Shown one piece after another: positions 33,135 through 44,463 of a stretch of DNA of 64,000 nucleotides. The position numbers and the translations under genes are program-made. This DNA is from Macrothele yani (lineage: Eukaryota > Arthropoda > Arachnida > Araneae > Macrothelidae): positions 198,901,232-198,965,231 of the forward strand of contig CM076990.1 in assembly GCA_039090855.1 (NCBI GenBank), written 5' to 3'. The notes below the pieces were generated by a model. It did not search any database and was not told the origin of the DNA. It saw only the letters and a program-made list of their open reading frames with translations. Position 1 is the stretch's first letter; the number at the start of each line of letters is the position of its first letter.

Positions 33135-34409
33135 TATGGTTTAATATATCTAAAATGAAATATAAAGTGTTTCAACTCTTTACGATTTAATTTTCGATTC
33201 CAGTTTGAATCCTAAATTTTCCCTTAATTATTGCAAGTAATAATACAAATAAAAATGTGTTATCATTATTACGTTGTATGTTTCGAGGTTGAAATCGAGC
33301 TTTCCCATCTGCTGGCTAGCCCACCCCCCACCCCTTTAGTGGCACACAGATGCTGCGCTTCTGGTTCTAACATATTCTATTAACTCTGAATGTGCTTCAA
33401 GAATTAACATACTTTCTTTTGTATAATGACTGAGTGTTTCTTTTAAGATTTTAATATCTTCTTTCTTTACCTTTTCATCGGTTTTAGGGTGAAAGAAGAC
33501 GGATGTTCCCTCGAGAGATTATCACGAGGACTGAGAGTGAGTAAATTTAAAAATTTGGTCAGATCAATACGTCTTACTTAGATTAGAATTCCATTTTGAA
33601 GGCGAATTAAAAATGTTCTTCTCGACATCAAAACTGTAACATCGGAGAACAATGGAATCTATTCTAGTTACGTTCTGAGACTTATTTAATCATTTTCTTC
33701 GTCAATTGAAATGAGAAAATGCTAGTTAAAACGATCTCGCGTATTATTTCTTTTGTATGAACGTTCTTGACAAATTTCTTATTGTATTGAAAGGCAGATA
33801 AAAAAAAATGATGTTTTTCGTTTTATAAGGTATTTTTATTTATGGTTTTTATACCATTACTGTTTTTTATATATATAGTCTTGAATGAAATTTACAATGT
33901 ATATATATACAATGTGTATATAACAGAATGGTTTTTTTACCTCTTTCTTCAGGTACCATCAATATATATAAAAAAAAAGGCTTGTTTTTGTTTCGTGTGT
34001 GTGTGTGTGTGTGTGAATGTGTGTGAATGTGTGTTTTAATGCAAAAAAAGCATAAGTTCTGCTTGCGTAACCGATGTAAAGAACGTAATTTGGACATGTC
34101 CAAAATGAAAGCCCATGACAGAAGTGTTGTGCAGTTTAGAGGTTGAATAGGAAGACAAAATTACATGTCTTTACTATAATTACTTAAAAATAGAAAAAGA
34201 AAACAAAAAAAAACCGAGCTTTTTTGTAAAGCAGGAGCATAGAGAGAGCTTGACCTTCGATTCTCTCGTGGTGAAAGGTTAAAGCTTTTAACTCTTTGTA
34301 TTTCAGGGACTGGTTCAAACCGCCCGGTTAAGACAGCATGTTGCATTCTTTCGTCGCGCATTGACGCTCTTCCTTACCCTGAATCAGTGGCCATAAATTT
34401 GGGGAGAGC
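33135..34409. other. Unassigned DNA with TA and GT microsatellites
   Basis: Short TA-rich and GT runs around 33865-34035. Sequence at 34240-34400 has a GGTTCAAAC word reminiscent of a B box but no matching A box. No gene. Confidence 0.45.
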
Positions 34410-34475
34410 CAGTGCATTTAATTATCCTTACCAGAATCTTGCCTTAGATTCTGGTAAGGATAATTAAATGCACTG
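34410..34475. repeat. Perfect 30-bp inverted repeat, 6-nt loop
   Basis: Left arm 34410-34439 (CAGTGCATTTAATTATCC...) and right arm 34446-34475 are perfectly complementary with loop TGCCTT. No poly-T follows and no TA or 8-bp duplication flanks it, so neither terminator nor MITE is supported. Confidence 0.92.
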
Positions 34476-34628
34476 CAAAAAGTAATAAAAAATTTTATTT
34501 TCCAGTATTAAATTCTACGGAAATTACTTCAAGGAAAATATGACAAGAAATGGTATTTAGAGAAACTCTTTTATCAGAAACAGCGCTTAAAGCAACAGAT
34601 TAACTCAGTTATTTGAACAAATTGTACA

Positions 34629-34808
34629 ATGGAAGGTAACTTCGAGGAAGGCAGGAGTCCAGATTCAAAACTGGATGATAATTTCAAATGTTCCTTTACT
34701 TATCTGCTGCGAACGTCGATGAGAAACCTAGATTTCCCTAGTGAGCAACAAAAATTGAAGCTAGAAATGTCAAAAACTTTATCGGAATATGTATATTCGC
34801 GCTCATGA
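34629..34808 (+). CDS. Possible small coding ORF or terminal exon, 59 codons
   Basis: The ATG at 34629 opens MEGNFEEGRSPDSKLDD, then CSFTYLLRTSMRNLDFPSEQ and KLKLEMSKTLSEYVYSRS to TGA at 34806-34808. Unlike neighbouring open frames it has balanced, charged composition and an acidic start followed by an amphipathic helical part. The layout Asp-Asp, Phe..LL..SMR.L, then K-rich helix and EY is loosely like the BESS motif that ends many MADF-domain proteins of arthropods. That is a weak resemblance from memory. A TTTTATCAG acceptor-like site lies at about 34570. It could equally be chance. No expression evidence is available. Confidence 0.25.
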   Translation: MEGNFEEGRSPDSKLDDNFKCSFTYLLRTSMRNLDFPSEQQKLKLEMSKTLSEYVYSRS

Positions 34809-35164
34809 TATCTTAGTTGATGTCACGCAATATTGGACATCCTTGTTGTTCTGGAATTTCAACCCAGAAGCACAGCGACACGCGATTGTCTCTCTTCTTT
34901 GTACTGTTACTTTTCCACCAGCTCACTCTAACTTCAATGCACTCAAGACATCCTTATACCATCTGTGTTTCTGTTTGGTAACTCAAGTTTCTATCAAGTC
35001 TGCGGACTTGTCTTTGCGTCTTCCTGAAATTCTCTCTTCATCGCCCCTGTAAACGTCGACGATGAAAAATCTATAGGATGGCATAGAGTGTTGCACAACT
35101 TCCACGAACTGCAACTATACGCTCGTCAGTGTTGGTCGTCAAGTGTCATCTTCTTTTGAAAATT
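34809..35164. other. Unassigned DNA
   Basis: An open frame (34789-35052) crosses it but shows no domain. Nothing else seen. Confidence 0.4.
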
Positions 35165-35382
35165 GTTTGTTTATTTGGGGGTTTAACGACCACCGTGAAC
35201 AACTCGATGGGCTGTAAGCAGTCGCCCACCCCTAATTTAGGGGCCACTGGTTCCTGGAAAGGGAGAAAGCCAGTGCCGTAAGACAATTACAACATCTATG
35301 CTTCACCACGATTCGAATCTTGACCCATCTCGGACGAATGATCAGGAACCAGCGCTTAGACCACTGCGCCACCGGGGCAGCT
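35165..35382 (-). mobile_element. SINE family A, older copy
   Basis: Complete head-to-body family A copy on the minus strand, with head GCCCCGGTGGCGCAGTGG and a mutated B box (GATTCGAATC). The A tail is eroded. An 11-bp target duplication TTTTGAAAATT at 35154-35164 and 35383-35393 is exact. Confidence 0.92.
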
Positions 35383-35567
35383 TTTTGAAAATTCAGTCAC
35401 TTCTTAGTGCTCAACATTTCCAAGTTTTGCAGTCATTAATAATTGAATTGACAATTCAAATTAGTAAACCTCAATAAATGATGATCGTTTCGTTAATTAT
35501 ATTGTAACTTATAATGCCAAAGCCAAATGATGAAAAGCATCGACAACATCCATGTTTTTTCATCACA

Positions 35568-35570
<3 letters not shown>

Positions 35571-35605
<35 letters not shown>
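35571..35605. repeat. GT microsatellite
   Basis: Seventeen uninterrupted GT units. Confidence 0.97.
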
Positions 35606-35607
<2 letters not shown>

Positions 35608-35727
35608 CTTGCTGAACGTCTTCCGTTGATTCAGACCGCAGTTCTATTCACATCAGCACACATACGTTATTTAAGACTTCTCCACAGCTAAAATGATCAG
35701 TATAGCGTTAAAACGTTAATAAGTATA

Positions 35728-37013
35728 CAGGGATTGTCCAAAATAATTGAAACACCTTGAAACATTAGGTGTTACGCATCTAATATGGTTTGAGAGCACC
35801 CTTGGCATTTAAAACTGCTTGAATCCTCCTTGGAATGTACGATTACAAGTCCTGTATTGTAAGTGGTATGTTGCACAGTTCTTCCTGCAGAAACTACTCC
35901 AATTCCTTGAGAGACGCCGGAGGAGGATAACGAACGAGATCGCACTCTGTTTTCTAACACAGACCACAGGGGCTCAGTGATGTTTAAGTCCGGTGATTGT
36001 GCAGGCGAGGGAAGGTGTGCAACTTCATCCTCATGTTCCTCAAACCATGACTGAACAGTTCGACTTCTGTGAATCGGAGCATTATCATCTTGAAAGGTGC
36101 AATCCTCTGAAGGAAACAATGTCTACGCAATTGAATGTACATGGTCGGCCAAAAGAGTGATATAGTCACCGCTAGTGATCCGTTCGTGTAAGGTGATAAG
36201 GGAACCTTCTGCAAACCTCGAGATCATGGTCCAAACCATTACGGAACTGCCCCCATGCTTCACTGTAGGAAAGAGACAGTCTGGATTGTAGGCTTTTACG
36301 GGAGTTCTGCACACGTAAACTCGTCCTGTGGTGGGGAATATTGAAAAACTTGATTCATCGGAAAACAAGACATGTTTCCATTGATCCGCAGTCCACTTTT
36401 TATGTTCCTGGCACCACTGTAGTCTCCGTTTCATATTCACCTGTGACACCAAGGATTTTGCAATCGCAGCTCTGCCGTAAATATTGTGCTTATGCAATTT
36501 CCTTCGCACGGTATGGGTCGACACTAGATTTTGGAGATGCGCATTAAGCTCAGTTGTCACTTTCGTCGCCTTGGTCTTCCTCCTTGCGGTCACAGTTTTC
36601 TTTAATGTCGTCCTGTCACTAGCAATGAGTTCGGTTTTCCTTCCACAGTTGTGTCTCGCAGATGATGTTTGCCGTGAATATTGTATGCTGTCATGACCTT
36701 CGACACGGTACCTCTCGATACCCCCAATACCTGTGTCACTGTGGTTACCGAAGCACAAACCAGACAGGCTTCTAAAATCTGCCCTGTTTGGAACTCCGAC
36801 AAGTCACTCATTGTGCTTTCACCTGAAACGAAATTATGCAAACACCGATTTACAATGCAAGCACACAGACCCTTGAGACTATAAGCAACACATTTTTTAC
36901 TGAAAAAAAAAAAAAAAAAAAAATGTAGCTACATGTTCGTTTTACTCAAAAAGCAGCACATACCAAAGTCACTGTTTTCAGCGAGGTGTTACCATTATTT
37001 TGGGTAACCCCTG
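35728..37013 (-). mobile_element. Tc1-E: Tc1 transposon, defective
   Basis: 1286 bp flanked by TA (35726-35727 and 37014-37015). Imperfect inverted ends of about 30 bp: CAGGGATTGTCCAAAATAAT and CAGGGGTTACCCAAAATAAT. A 20-A run lies inside the right end region (about 36902-36922). Transposase on the minus strand; same subfamily as the fragment at 9625-10155. Confidence 0.94.
35780..36811 (-). pseudogene. Tc1-type transposase pseudogene (Tc1-E)
   Basis: The start at 36811 gives MSDLSEFQTGQILEACLV and the first helix-turn-helix (SVTTVTQVLGVSRGTVSKV). A frameshift near 36680 moves to the frame with NCGRKTELIASDRTTLKK, ELNAHLQNLVSTHTVRRKL, KWTADQWKHVLFSDESSFSI (first Asp) and SSVMVWTMIS. An in-frame TAG at about 36122-36124 follows ADHVHSIA, where relatives have Gln. 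Then PSEDCTFQDDNAPIHRSR (second Asp) and SPDLNITEPLWS (Glu). A further frameshift near 35930 displaces the C-terminus, whose correct frame ends KAL/KPY at 35780. Triad residues remain but the gene is broken in three places. Confidence 0.9.
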
Positions 37014-37015
37014 TA

Positions 37016-37872
37016 TGTTACAAATGTGAGGCAACAACAAGCGAGTTTCAAGCGAACACATACCCAGAATTGACATTATTTTAAAGGTTAGATTAGTATT
37101 TGGCTTTTGGCTCCCGTTCTCGATCAGAATGGAACTTATACCATAAATTACTTCCGAGGAAATGAGGCTGTGTTGAAAACTGTCGAAATCGTTTTTGCCT
37201 TTCTCTAGCATTTCGCTGAGCTCGCATTACTCTGTTTAGCAACGCGGTACCTCTTCTTCCTGGAAGGAGAGAACCCATTGCTGGAGTTGATCAGGAAACA
37301 AATGGAACGTTCTAGCTGTTGCCATTTATGTGTATGCGAACAAAAGACATCGAAGTCAAAACTGCTGAGTGACTCGCGTCTGTTTATGTACATGCGTTAG
37401 CAAAACCCTTTCAGCAGTGAAGGAGATCGGTGAAATAATGTGAGACCCGGTGGAATATGTGACGTGTATCTCTATTTTAACCTTCCTTTTGAGTTCCTAT
37501 TCTTATGCGAATTTTGTTACTTCTCCGTTAGATTTTTCCTTCTGAACGACTCATCACTTACCCGAATTTCCTAATACGTTTTGGCAACACTGACCGGGAG
37601 CCACAGATAAATAAATGCTACGTCTAGAGTGTGGAGAGAAGCAGTGGTGGTACGATCTTGAAAAATTTGCTACTTGATCTATGAAAGCTGAAGCTTATAT
37701 GTGAATGTTACTGCATATGATTGATGTTTTGACAAAGTTTCAACAATAGGAAGTGTGACTTCAACAATTGTATTTTAACGTAAGTTGTTCTCATTCGTAT
37801 GAATTCTGTCCACACTTTATTTGTTAAGGTTAAAGTGACTGTGTTATTTAAGCATACAATCTGCAAAACTCC
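37016..37872. other. Unassigned DNA
   Basis: A minus-strand open frame at 37093-37278 is Arg-rich (RVMRAQRNARERQKRFRQF) and compositionally protein-like, but it has no family match I know and no start or splice context, so it is not called. Confidence 0.4.
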
Positions 37873-37994
37873 ATACGGATACAAATCGAGCTGTTTTTTC
37901 ATGTAACGTAACCGCAGAAATTTTCAAATTTCTGCGGTTTTTCAAATTTCTGCGGTTACGTTACATGGAAGAACAGCTCGATTTATGTCCGTAT
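37873..37994. repeat. 51-bp inverted repeat with stem-copy loop
   Basis: The arms 37873-37923 and 37944-37994 are complementary with four mismatches. The 20-nt loop repeats AAATTTCTGCGGTTT, the inner stem sequence, so part of one arm is present twice in direct orientation. Confidence 0.9.
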
Positions 37995-38483
37995 TAATTA
38001 TTCCATGCGTTTTCAACTTGATGTTTGCAAAATTATAACCCAAAGACATCAAAACATAATAAATAATGTTTCCATGGAAATGGTTGTTCCGTTATTCATT
38101 TCTTCGTTTTAGCAGTGAAACTTTTATTGTGCGAACCTTAACGACATCTTCATGAAAGCTCTTATAAACAAAATAATAATAATAATAATAATAATAATAG
38201 ATATGTGCTTCTACGTCCGCTAAAAGGGACATTTTACGATAATTACTATTACTTGTTTTATTTCCAGCACAGAAATTTATAATAAATATATATTGATCTC
38301 CAGCGAGATCTTTCCCTTGTTCTCTAAGATATTATTTTCTTACTATACTCCTCCCTCTTAAAAAAAAAAAATATTAAACAGACACAGTATTCTACAAATG
38401 TTTGAGCAACCTTGTTTTTCTTCATTTTTCGGGCAGTGGAGTACCGGATAATCTTGGGGCCCCTTATAAAAAAATATCTTGAA

Positions 38484-38525
38484 GGCCCTTTCGCGAAAAT
38501 TTACTGAAATTTTCGCAAAAGGGCC
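38484..38525. repeat. 19-bp inverted repeat, 4-nt loop
   Basis: GGCCCTTTCGCGAAAATTT (38484-38502) pairs with 38507-38525 with one mismatch; loop ACTG. Confidence 0.88.
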
Positions 38526-38817
38526 TCCTTTTAATTACTGAAGTTTTTAAATTCCATATTATTGACTATGTTTTATGAGCTTTTCAATAATTCAAATTCT
38601 TTTGAACCTACAGATATTTATCGGAAATCCAAAATTATCGCACTTTATTGCGTGTAACACGAATGTGCACGTTGTAATTGAAATGATCGCAATGCTTTTA
38701 TACAAATACAAGGTACTACCAAACACTTACCTCAAAGGTAGTAGGTAATATACACAATTTTTATTCTTTTACGGAACTAAGGCATTAAAATCCATTACAA
38801 GCACACATATAAAATTG

Positions 38818-38849
38818 AATTGCTCACGGTGGTCGTTAAACCTTCAAAC
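38818..38849 (+). repeat. SINE family A 3'-end fragment
   Basis: ATTGCTCACGGTGGTCGTTA followed by AACCTTCAAA matches the last 30 bases of the family A body, so this is a severely 5'-truncated copy in plus orientation. Confidence 0.8.
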
Positions 38850-39121
38850 GCACATAAAACACGTAACTGCTATTGGTTGAAGTTTATCCACGCAAGGTCC
38901 TCAGTGGGCCAAACAGCGCCATGCCAAACAGTTTACATCAGATACAAAAGCGGCATCAAAACTATAACAAAAATTAAGGTACAAAAAGAAACATGACGAG
39001 AAATGGTGTAAATGGCCTACAATCAGACAACGGTTTACGCAAAACGAAAAACACCACACGTAACTTATATCTGATAGTGCCTAAGGGCCTTTTCCGATTT
39101 ATACGAAAATACAGAACATAA

Positions 39122-39260
39122 GTAAGTAACAATTAAAAATCGTGGCACAAAAAAGCAAAAGCTAAATTATTTAATCTTGAATATAAAAAATGTAAGTAAC
39201 AATTAAGAATCGTGGCACAAAAAAGCAAAAGCTAAATTATTTAATCTTGAATATAAAAAA
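39122..39260. repeat. Recent 70-bp tandem duplication
   Basis: Two adjacent 70-bp copies (GTAAGTAACAATTAA...ATATAAAAAAT) differing at one or two positions. Confidence 0.95.
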
Positions 39261-40477
39261 TACATTTAGCATGACACCACGATATTTTATTCGTAGTGAA
39301 AAGTCCCCGCGAAGAACATCTTTTAGTTCATTATATTCTGAAGGATGCATAGGTATATGCAAACGATTGTAATTAATAACTCCTTGTCTTCATTGGTATA
39401 AAAATTTAATTCATTGAACTGATGTTTCATTCACATTTGCTATGGCTGTGAAATGGGGGAGGGGGGGGGGCTCGAGTCATCTGGAATAGCTGCTTTTCCG
39501 TCATCCAGTTTTTATGAACTAAAACCGAGAAATTTATTTCTAAATATTTTACTTTATTCACTGAAAATAACGAAGTGCTTTTTTTAATACTTCTTTCAAA
39601 GCTGCCGTCAAAATTCCCCTCTATTTCCTTAACCAGCTTCATATCAAATTTCCTCCAAAATTTTTGTAAAATATTTTTGCTGAGGCTAGAGGTCCTCTTA
39701 GCCGTGAGGCCCTCCCCCAGCCGCACTGCGAGGGTTGCGGAGGCTATCAGTACGCCTCTGTTTGGGGGTAGAACAATGCCAATGGTTTATTACGTTGACC
39801 ACAAGGAAGCTATGTAGCAAATCTGGCAATTCATGGGTGAAGAGTCTATTAATGCGACTGAAAATCTTATCCTTTAAATGTGTAGTTTTTCATTCATTAT
39901 TATTTTTATTGTTTTTATCTGCATCTTTAAATGTGCAGATATTTTGTATTGGTAACAACGATGCGAACCGAAACTCTATTTGAAAAGAAAAACAAAACCT
40001 ACAAACAATGAAACTGCGAAATTAACAACAAAAAACTTGTAATAATTTAAAAAATACTTGTAATATTAATCCTTCTGTAAATAATAATAACTTTCGCTGC
40101 TGTTACGGGATTAACATTCCCTTTGGGCCCATTCCACGTACTGTAATACATACAGTATGTTTAGAGAAGAAGTGCTAATGTTGTTTTGCCGACTTGATAT
40201 GACTGCTTGCTATCTTGAAACTCTAAACGGGCGATTGCGTCACATAAAGTAGAAATAATATCCTATTGCAATGGATGAAATACTTCTTGAAACCGCAGTT
40301 GCGAGCAAAGTCGAAGTATATTTACCAATACTAAGTGATCAGCACTTTTTTTTTTTCTTTTGAGAATGTTTTTACTGCAGCTGTAATTTCACTGCGGTTC
40401 GGTTTCAAAAATAAAAACTGTATTTACAGATGCGTAGAAGAAACTCCAGAAGCTGCATTCTGAACATTTCGGTGCTG
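39261..40477. other. Unassigned DNA
   Basis: A nine-G run sits near 39462-39470. Open frames 39427-39983 overlap on both strands without domain content. Confidence 0.45.
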
Positions 40478-40538
40478 CAGGGTTTTTAGTTAACAACCGC
40501 CCAACCGAACGCTGGGCGGTTGTTAACTAAAAACCCTG
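40478..40538. repeat. Perfect 26-bp inverted repeat, 9-nt loop
   Basis: Left arm 40478-40503 (CAGGGTTTTTAGTTAACAAC...) and right arm 40513-40538 are perfectly complementary; loop ACCGAACGC. Confidence 0.93.
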
Positions 40539-41276
40539 TAAAGAAAGCTGTAGTGAAAGAGTTGAAATATTGCGGGAAAGACACTTTTACAGATGCAAAA
40601 TTAATCGTTGCGCAGTACCTTCTATTGATCCACCTGCATGTCAATAATACTTCCTTTGTGAAACTTAACGCTTTATGAACAAGTTAGATTAGCTTGAAAG
40701 TTACCATGCCAGTGTATTAAGTAGATGTTATGTACACAGACGTCAAATTTCAGTATAAATTTAGGCAGGTTGGTAAGAAGGTAAGGAAGATTCAATGTCA
40801 GGTGTTATTATTATTTTCTTAAAGAACAATTTATCATTAATGATTGATAAGAATTGTATTTAATGGAACGCACGTTCAGTAATTAATTTGCTAAATCAAG
40901 TTTTTATTAAAGTACTGATTACAATAATTGTTATCTATTTCAAGAATTATAACAATAGCAATATTATTAATATTATATGTATTATATATTACTTTACATG
41001 TCTTAATGGGATGTTTTAACGATAAAGAAGTAATGATAAATTCAATCATTATTATTAATACTGCGTTTTTTATTATGCAGTAAAAATCCTAAACCCACGA
41101 AAAAAAAAATACTTAGTATTTTTTATTAGTTGAGCTAATATTAGGCATTCTTATTCATGTACCCTATTGAATCGTAGAGAGAACCTTGCACGCCTGATTG
41201 TAAAATATATTGGATACTGAGATGGATGACAGTATCCAAATTGTTTTAATGATGCAGATGTGTGTTTATGTGCGTA
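40539..41276. other. Unassigned AT-rich DNA
   Basis: Very AT-rich with ATT clusters around 40950-41060. Nothing else seen. Confidence 0.45.
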
Positions 41277-41986
41277 GGCTGACCAATAAGTAACTACCAA
41301 TGATCATTGTTGGAAGGCTATGTAAATCGATGTCTCCCAGCTCCATTACACACTCCTGAGAAGAAGGCGTTGTTTAGCACAAGAATTTGAATACAAAGAC
41401 AATGTGCTGAGAACAGGTTCTAATGAAAGTGACAACCAGCCTGGAAACATTGTCTCACTCGGAGGTACGCGCGATGATTAGGCTGAACGATGGGACGCGC
41501 GGTACCGAAAGAAGCATTTGCATTTTAAGCAATCTGAAACAAAGTCTCTCTTATTTCATCTCGCAACAGAGCCCTACAGATCCCACGCTTCTGTCTGTTG
41601 TTGATGTTGAACACATGCCACTGCGCTTCTCGTCCGTCGACACATTGCGCCTATATGAGAATTCTCAACACTATTGAGACGCGCTCCGAATGCTCATGAC
41701 GTTGAGACCACAGACTTCTTCTTGCAGCGGGAGATGAATATCCGCTGGAGGTGGATATTGATCCCACAGAAAGCTAATCAACGCATGCACGTTCCTCCGA
41801 ATGAGGCTATGTATTCAGGGCGGATCGTCAGTTTTTGTTGAAAATGTTCTACAGCGCGTCACCATTTTATTCAAACTTCTGTGCCAAACAACGCCTTTAA
41901 ACATGACGGGTAATGACGTTGAGAAACACCCATTTACATATCCGAATTCTCCGAAAAAATAATCGGAAATTCCTTATTGATCAGCC
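41277..41986 (+). mobile_element. Possible degenerate mariner-like element
   Basis: The left end GGCTGACCAATAAGTAACTA, preceded by TA, resembles the reverse complement of the right end (GGCTGATCAATAAGGAATTT). Near the left a frame reads ETLSHSEVRAMIRL, reminiscent of a mariner N-terminus, but no catalytic motifs survive. About 710 bp. Could be a deletion derivative. Confidence 0.4.
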
Positions 41987-42354
41987 CTCGTTCTAAAGCA
42001 AATGCAACGCCATCAAGTTTTGGGAAACTAGTACAGCGGACCCAGAATTCCTACTTTCTTTAATTAGGTTATCTTGAACTGATAATGAAATACAAGTTAC
42101 ACTGCTGAAAATTGGTACTTAGAAATAAGCAAAATGTACTCGTTTTTGAGTAAATTCTGGGCTTATAATGGCTCCGAGTACTTGTGTCTCATTTTTGGAA
42201 AAGACACGTACTTATTTTTGAGTACATAAAAGGAATCAATTGTGAGTATATCTGGTATCTCAAATATATGTACTCATTTTTAGTACATTTATTTCAAATA
42301 TATGTACTTAAAAAATCCATATATTTCAAAATTAATATATGTGTTCTAACTTCA
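41987..42354. other. Unassigned DNA with short palindromic words
   Basis: Between about 42130 and 42310 the word GTACTCATTTTTGAGTA or close variants recurs four times; the word is itself nearly palindromic. No known family. Confidence 0.45.
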
Positions 42355-42394
42355 TTCAGTTTCTGTGCCCTTTTGGGCAGGCACAGAAACTGAA
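42355..42394. repeat. 15-bp perfect inverted repeat
   Basis: TTCAGTTTCTGTGCC (42355-42369) pairs with 42380-42394; a further CCC/GGG near the loop may extend it. Confidence 0.85.
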
Positions 42395-42512
42395 GGAAAT
42401 TACAACAAATCTAGCAATTCTGACAGGATAGTTTGTAAAAGAGAGAGCGCGCACTAGATGTCACCACCGTACGCTTTCCCACGTAAAAGGCACAGAGAAA
42501 TTAGGGGTGGTG

Positions 42513-42688
42513 GGCAGGTTAGGAACTTTAACCGGATATTTCTACCCGGGGGCCGTCACTTAACGTGCTCGTCCGATGCACGACGGATATTCAGCGATTG
42601 TTAGAAATTCACACTACCAGGCTAGATTTAAACCTGGGTCCCTTCATTTGTAGTCTGAATCTCTAACCATTAAGCCATCCGCGGTTCG
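42513..42688 (-). repeat. tRNA-derived repeat family D, copy 1
   Basis: The minus-strand head has an A-box-like TGGCTTAATGGTTAGAG (about 42667-42683) and B-box-like GGTTTAAATC, followed by a body with CGTCGTGCATCGGACGAGC and ACGTTAAGTGACGGCCCCCG. The body matches the copy at 42876-43035. Confidence 0.7.
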
Positions 42689-42875
42689 TTTTCAAATTTG
42701 GAATTCGTTCACATTCACATTCACATCAGATGCAGAGGATTTTAGGAAGGAAGTGTCTGACCCCAGGTCTTAAACAACCCTAAGAAATTGTAAGTTAGGA
42801 GATTTGGGATAGAGTGCCCTATAGGAAAGTGACACGGAAGCGAGGTAGAAAGGGGGAGGAAGACGCCCTTATTTA

Positions 42876-43035
42876 TTACCGGAGGGCCAGTACCCGGGGT
42901 CCGACGGCTTAACGTGCCCATCCGACGCACGGCGAGTATTTAGTAGTTCGAACGTCCGTACCTGCCCACGATCAAACTTGAGGTTATCTCCATGGCAGTC
43001 ACGAACGTTGACCACTAGGCCACTCTCTGCCCTTT
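42876..43035 (-). repeat. tRNA-derived repeat family D, copy 2
   Basis: Minus-strand head GAGAGTGGCCTAGTGGTCAA with B-box-like GTTTGATCG, then body CGCCGTGCGTCGGATGGGC and ACGTTAAGCCGTCGGACCC. Same layout and orientation as copy 1, about 360 bp away. Confidence 0.7.
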
Positions 43036-43152
43036 GGAATACGTTCACTCCATACATACTCATTTTTTCATAGAATCAACTGGAAGCATATTATTCGATA
43101 GCACATCTGGGATAATAAATATACTCGTAGTCACATGCTGGGCAAAGAGACC

Positions 43153-43442
43153 CAGTGGCGTAGCCAGAGGGGGGAGACCCCAGGTCTTAGGGGGTGTTGA
43201 AACCCCTCCCTTGAGGGGAGACTGAGCACGAATTTAAAGCGATTTATACGTGTATTCGAAGCGTTCACCAATGAACCAAACCCATGGACTCTCCCAGGTC
43301 AGGGGGTGTTGTGTTGAAACCCCTCCCTTGAGGGGAGACTGAGCACGAATTTAAAGCGATTTATACGTGTATTCGAAGCTTTCACCAATGAACCAAACCC
43401 ATGGACTCCCCTCCCCTTAAGAAATTTCTGGCTACGCCACTG
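43153..43442. mobile_element. hAT-type MITE with internal duplication
   Basis: A 290-bp element with inverted ends CAGTGGCGTAGCCAG and CTGGCTACGCCACTG (perfect 15 bp) and an exact 8-bp target duplication AAGAGACC at 43145-43152 and 43443-43450. The CAGTGGCGTAGCC-type end is common among hAT elements. The interior is a tandem duplication of about 110 bp (GTTGAAACCCCTCCC ... CCCATGGACTC, twice). Non-coding. Confidence 0.92.
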
Positions 43443-43924
43443 AAGAGACCCCAAAATGAGATTGATGCAAATATAGTTAATGTAAAAACGTACACAAAGA
43501 TATTTTACGCATAATTAAATTACTTGTGATCAGTGACTTTATTGTACTAATTATTTATGTGTGTTACTTTACACATTTATTAAGCAATGTCTCTTGAAAT
43601 CTGTAATATCTAAAATAAAATAATACGAGGTTATATTTATATATATGTATGTTGACGCAGTTATTTGTAAGTACGTATAGTTACTTATATTTGAGCATGT
43701 GATGTACTCGTTTACGATACGATTGCATTTTAAAATAAGAACGAGTAGGTTCAGGTTCTCATTTTGAAGTAGATTTTTTTAACAGTGGTCGCATGGAATA
43801 TGTACGTACCGTGAGAACAGCAAGACCAGTACTTTTCTTTCATAAAACTCGATTAAAAAAAAAAAAAGAAAAAGGAAAGAAAGAAAACTAATCTGACTGA
43901 GGCGATAAATTCCGTTGTAAGAGA
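43443..43924. other. Unassigned DNA
   Basis: AT-rich. An A-rich run near 43853-43885 gives a poly-Phe shadow frame. No gene. Confidence 0.45.
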
Positions 43925-44463
43925 AGTATAATAATAATAATAACTTATACGCCACCTTATTAAAAATACCAACCAGAACCTATTCTCGAAAATCAGAATT
44001 TCATCATGCACTCGGACAAACCTATCATCGCAGTCAAGACCACTGACCACAGTCGACCTGACATTGTAACTGTAGACAAAAAACTGAAGAAGGCACAAGT
44101 GTAGTTGTAGCAGTTCCATTTACGGAAAACTTTCGAAGAACAGTATCTGAGAAAATCTCGAAATATGAGAACTTGCGAATAGAAATCCAAACGATCTGAA
44201 AACAAAGCATAGCACAGATCATACCAGTTGTGATTTTGGCAACCGCTGTGTTACAAATAAGTTTCTGAAAAATCTCGAGGAATTAAGATTGCCGCAGCGA
44301 CTGCTTCACCCGATCCAAAAGGCAGTCATTACACAAATCTGTCATATCACTAGCAAATTACTGAATTTCCAGGATTGAGATAAATATCTCCGCCTTCTGC
44401 TCACGGGCTCTGGACGCGAAAGTCGACGAAAGAGAAATAATAATAATAATAATAATAATAATA
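43925..44463 (+). pseudogene. LINE C-terminal fragment with (AAT)n tail
   Basis: The plus-strand frames read ILENQNFIMHSDKPII, SRPDIVTVDKK, then EKISKYENLRIEIQTI and IIPVVILATAV, and a C-terminal QKAVITQICHI. This is the conserved end of a common invertebrate LINE polyprotein (form: RPDI.V.D ... EK..KYE.L..EI ... VVP.V.GALG), from family knowledge. Several stops and frameshifts. It ends in an AAT microsatellite (about 44436-44463), the usual 3' tail type of such LINEs. A short ATA run (43928-43944) lies at the 5' side. Confidence 0.7.

Larger units (their letters stand above)
37995..39121. other. Unassigned DNA with AAT microsatellite
   Basis: An AAT run lies at about 38171-38199. Small hairpin and SINE tail fragment listed separately. 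No gene. Confidence 0.45.

Noticed and set aside
37093..37278. Arg-rich minus-strand frame
   Set aside because: Protein-like composition only; no motif, start context or splice sites that would separate it from chance.
41423..41677. 84-codon frame as a gene
   Set aside because: Only the first residues (SHSEVRAMIRL) look mariner-like; the rest is unstructured and it lies within a probable degenerate element.
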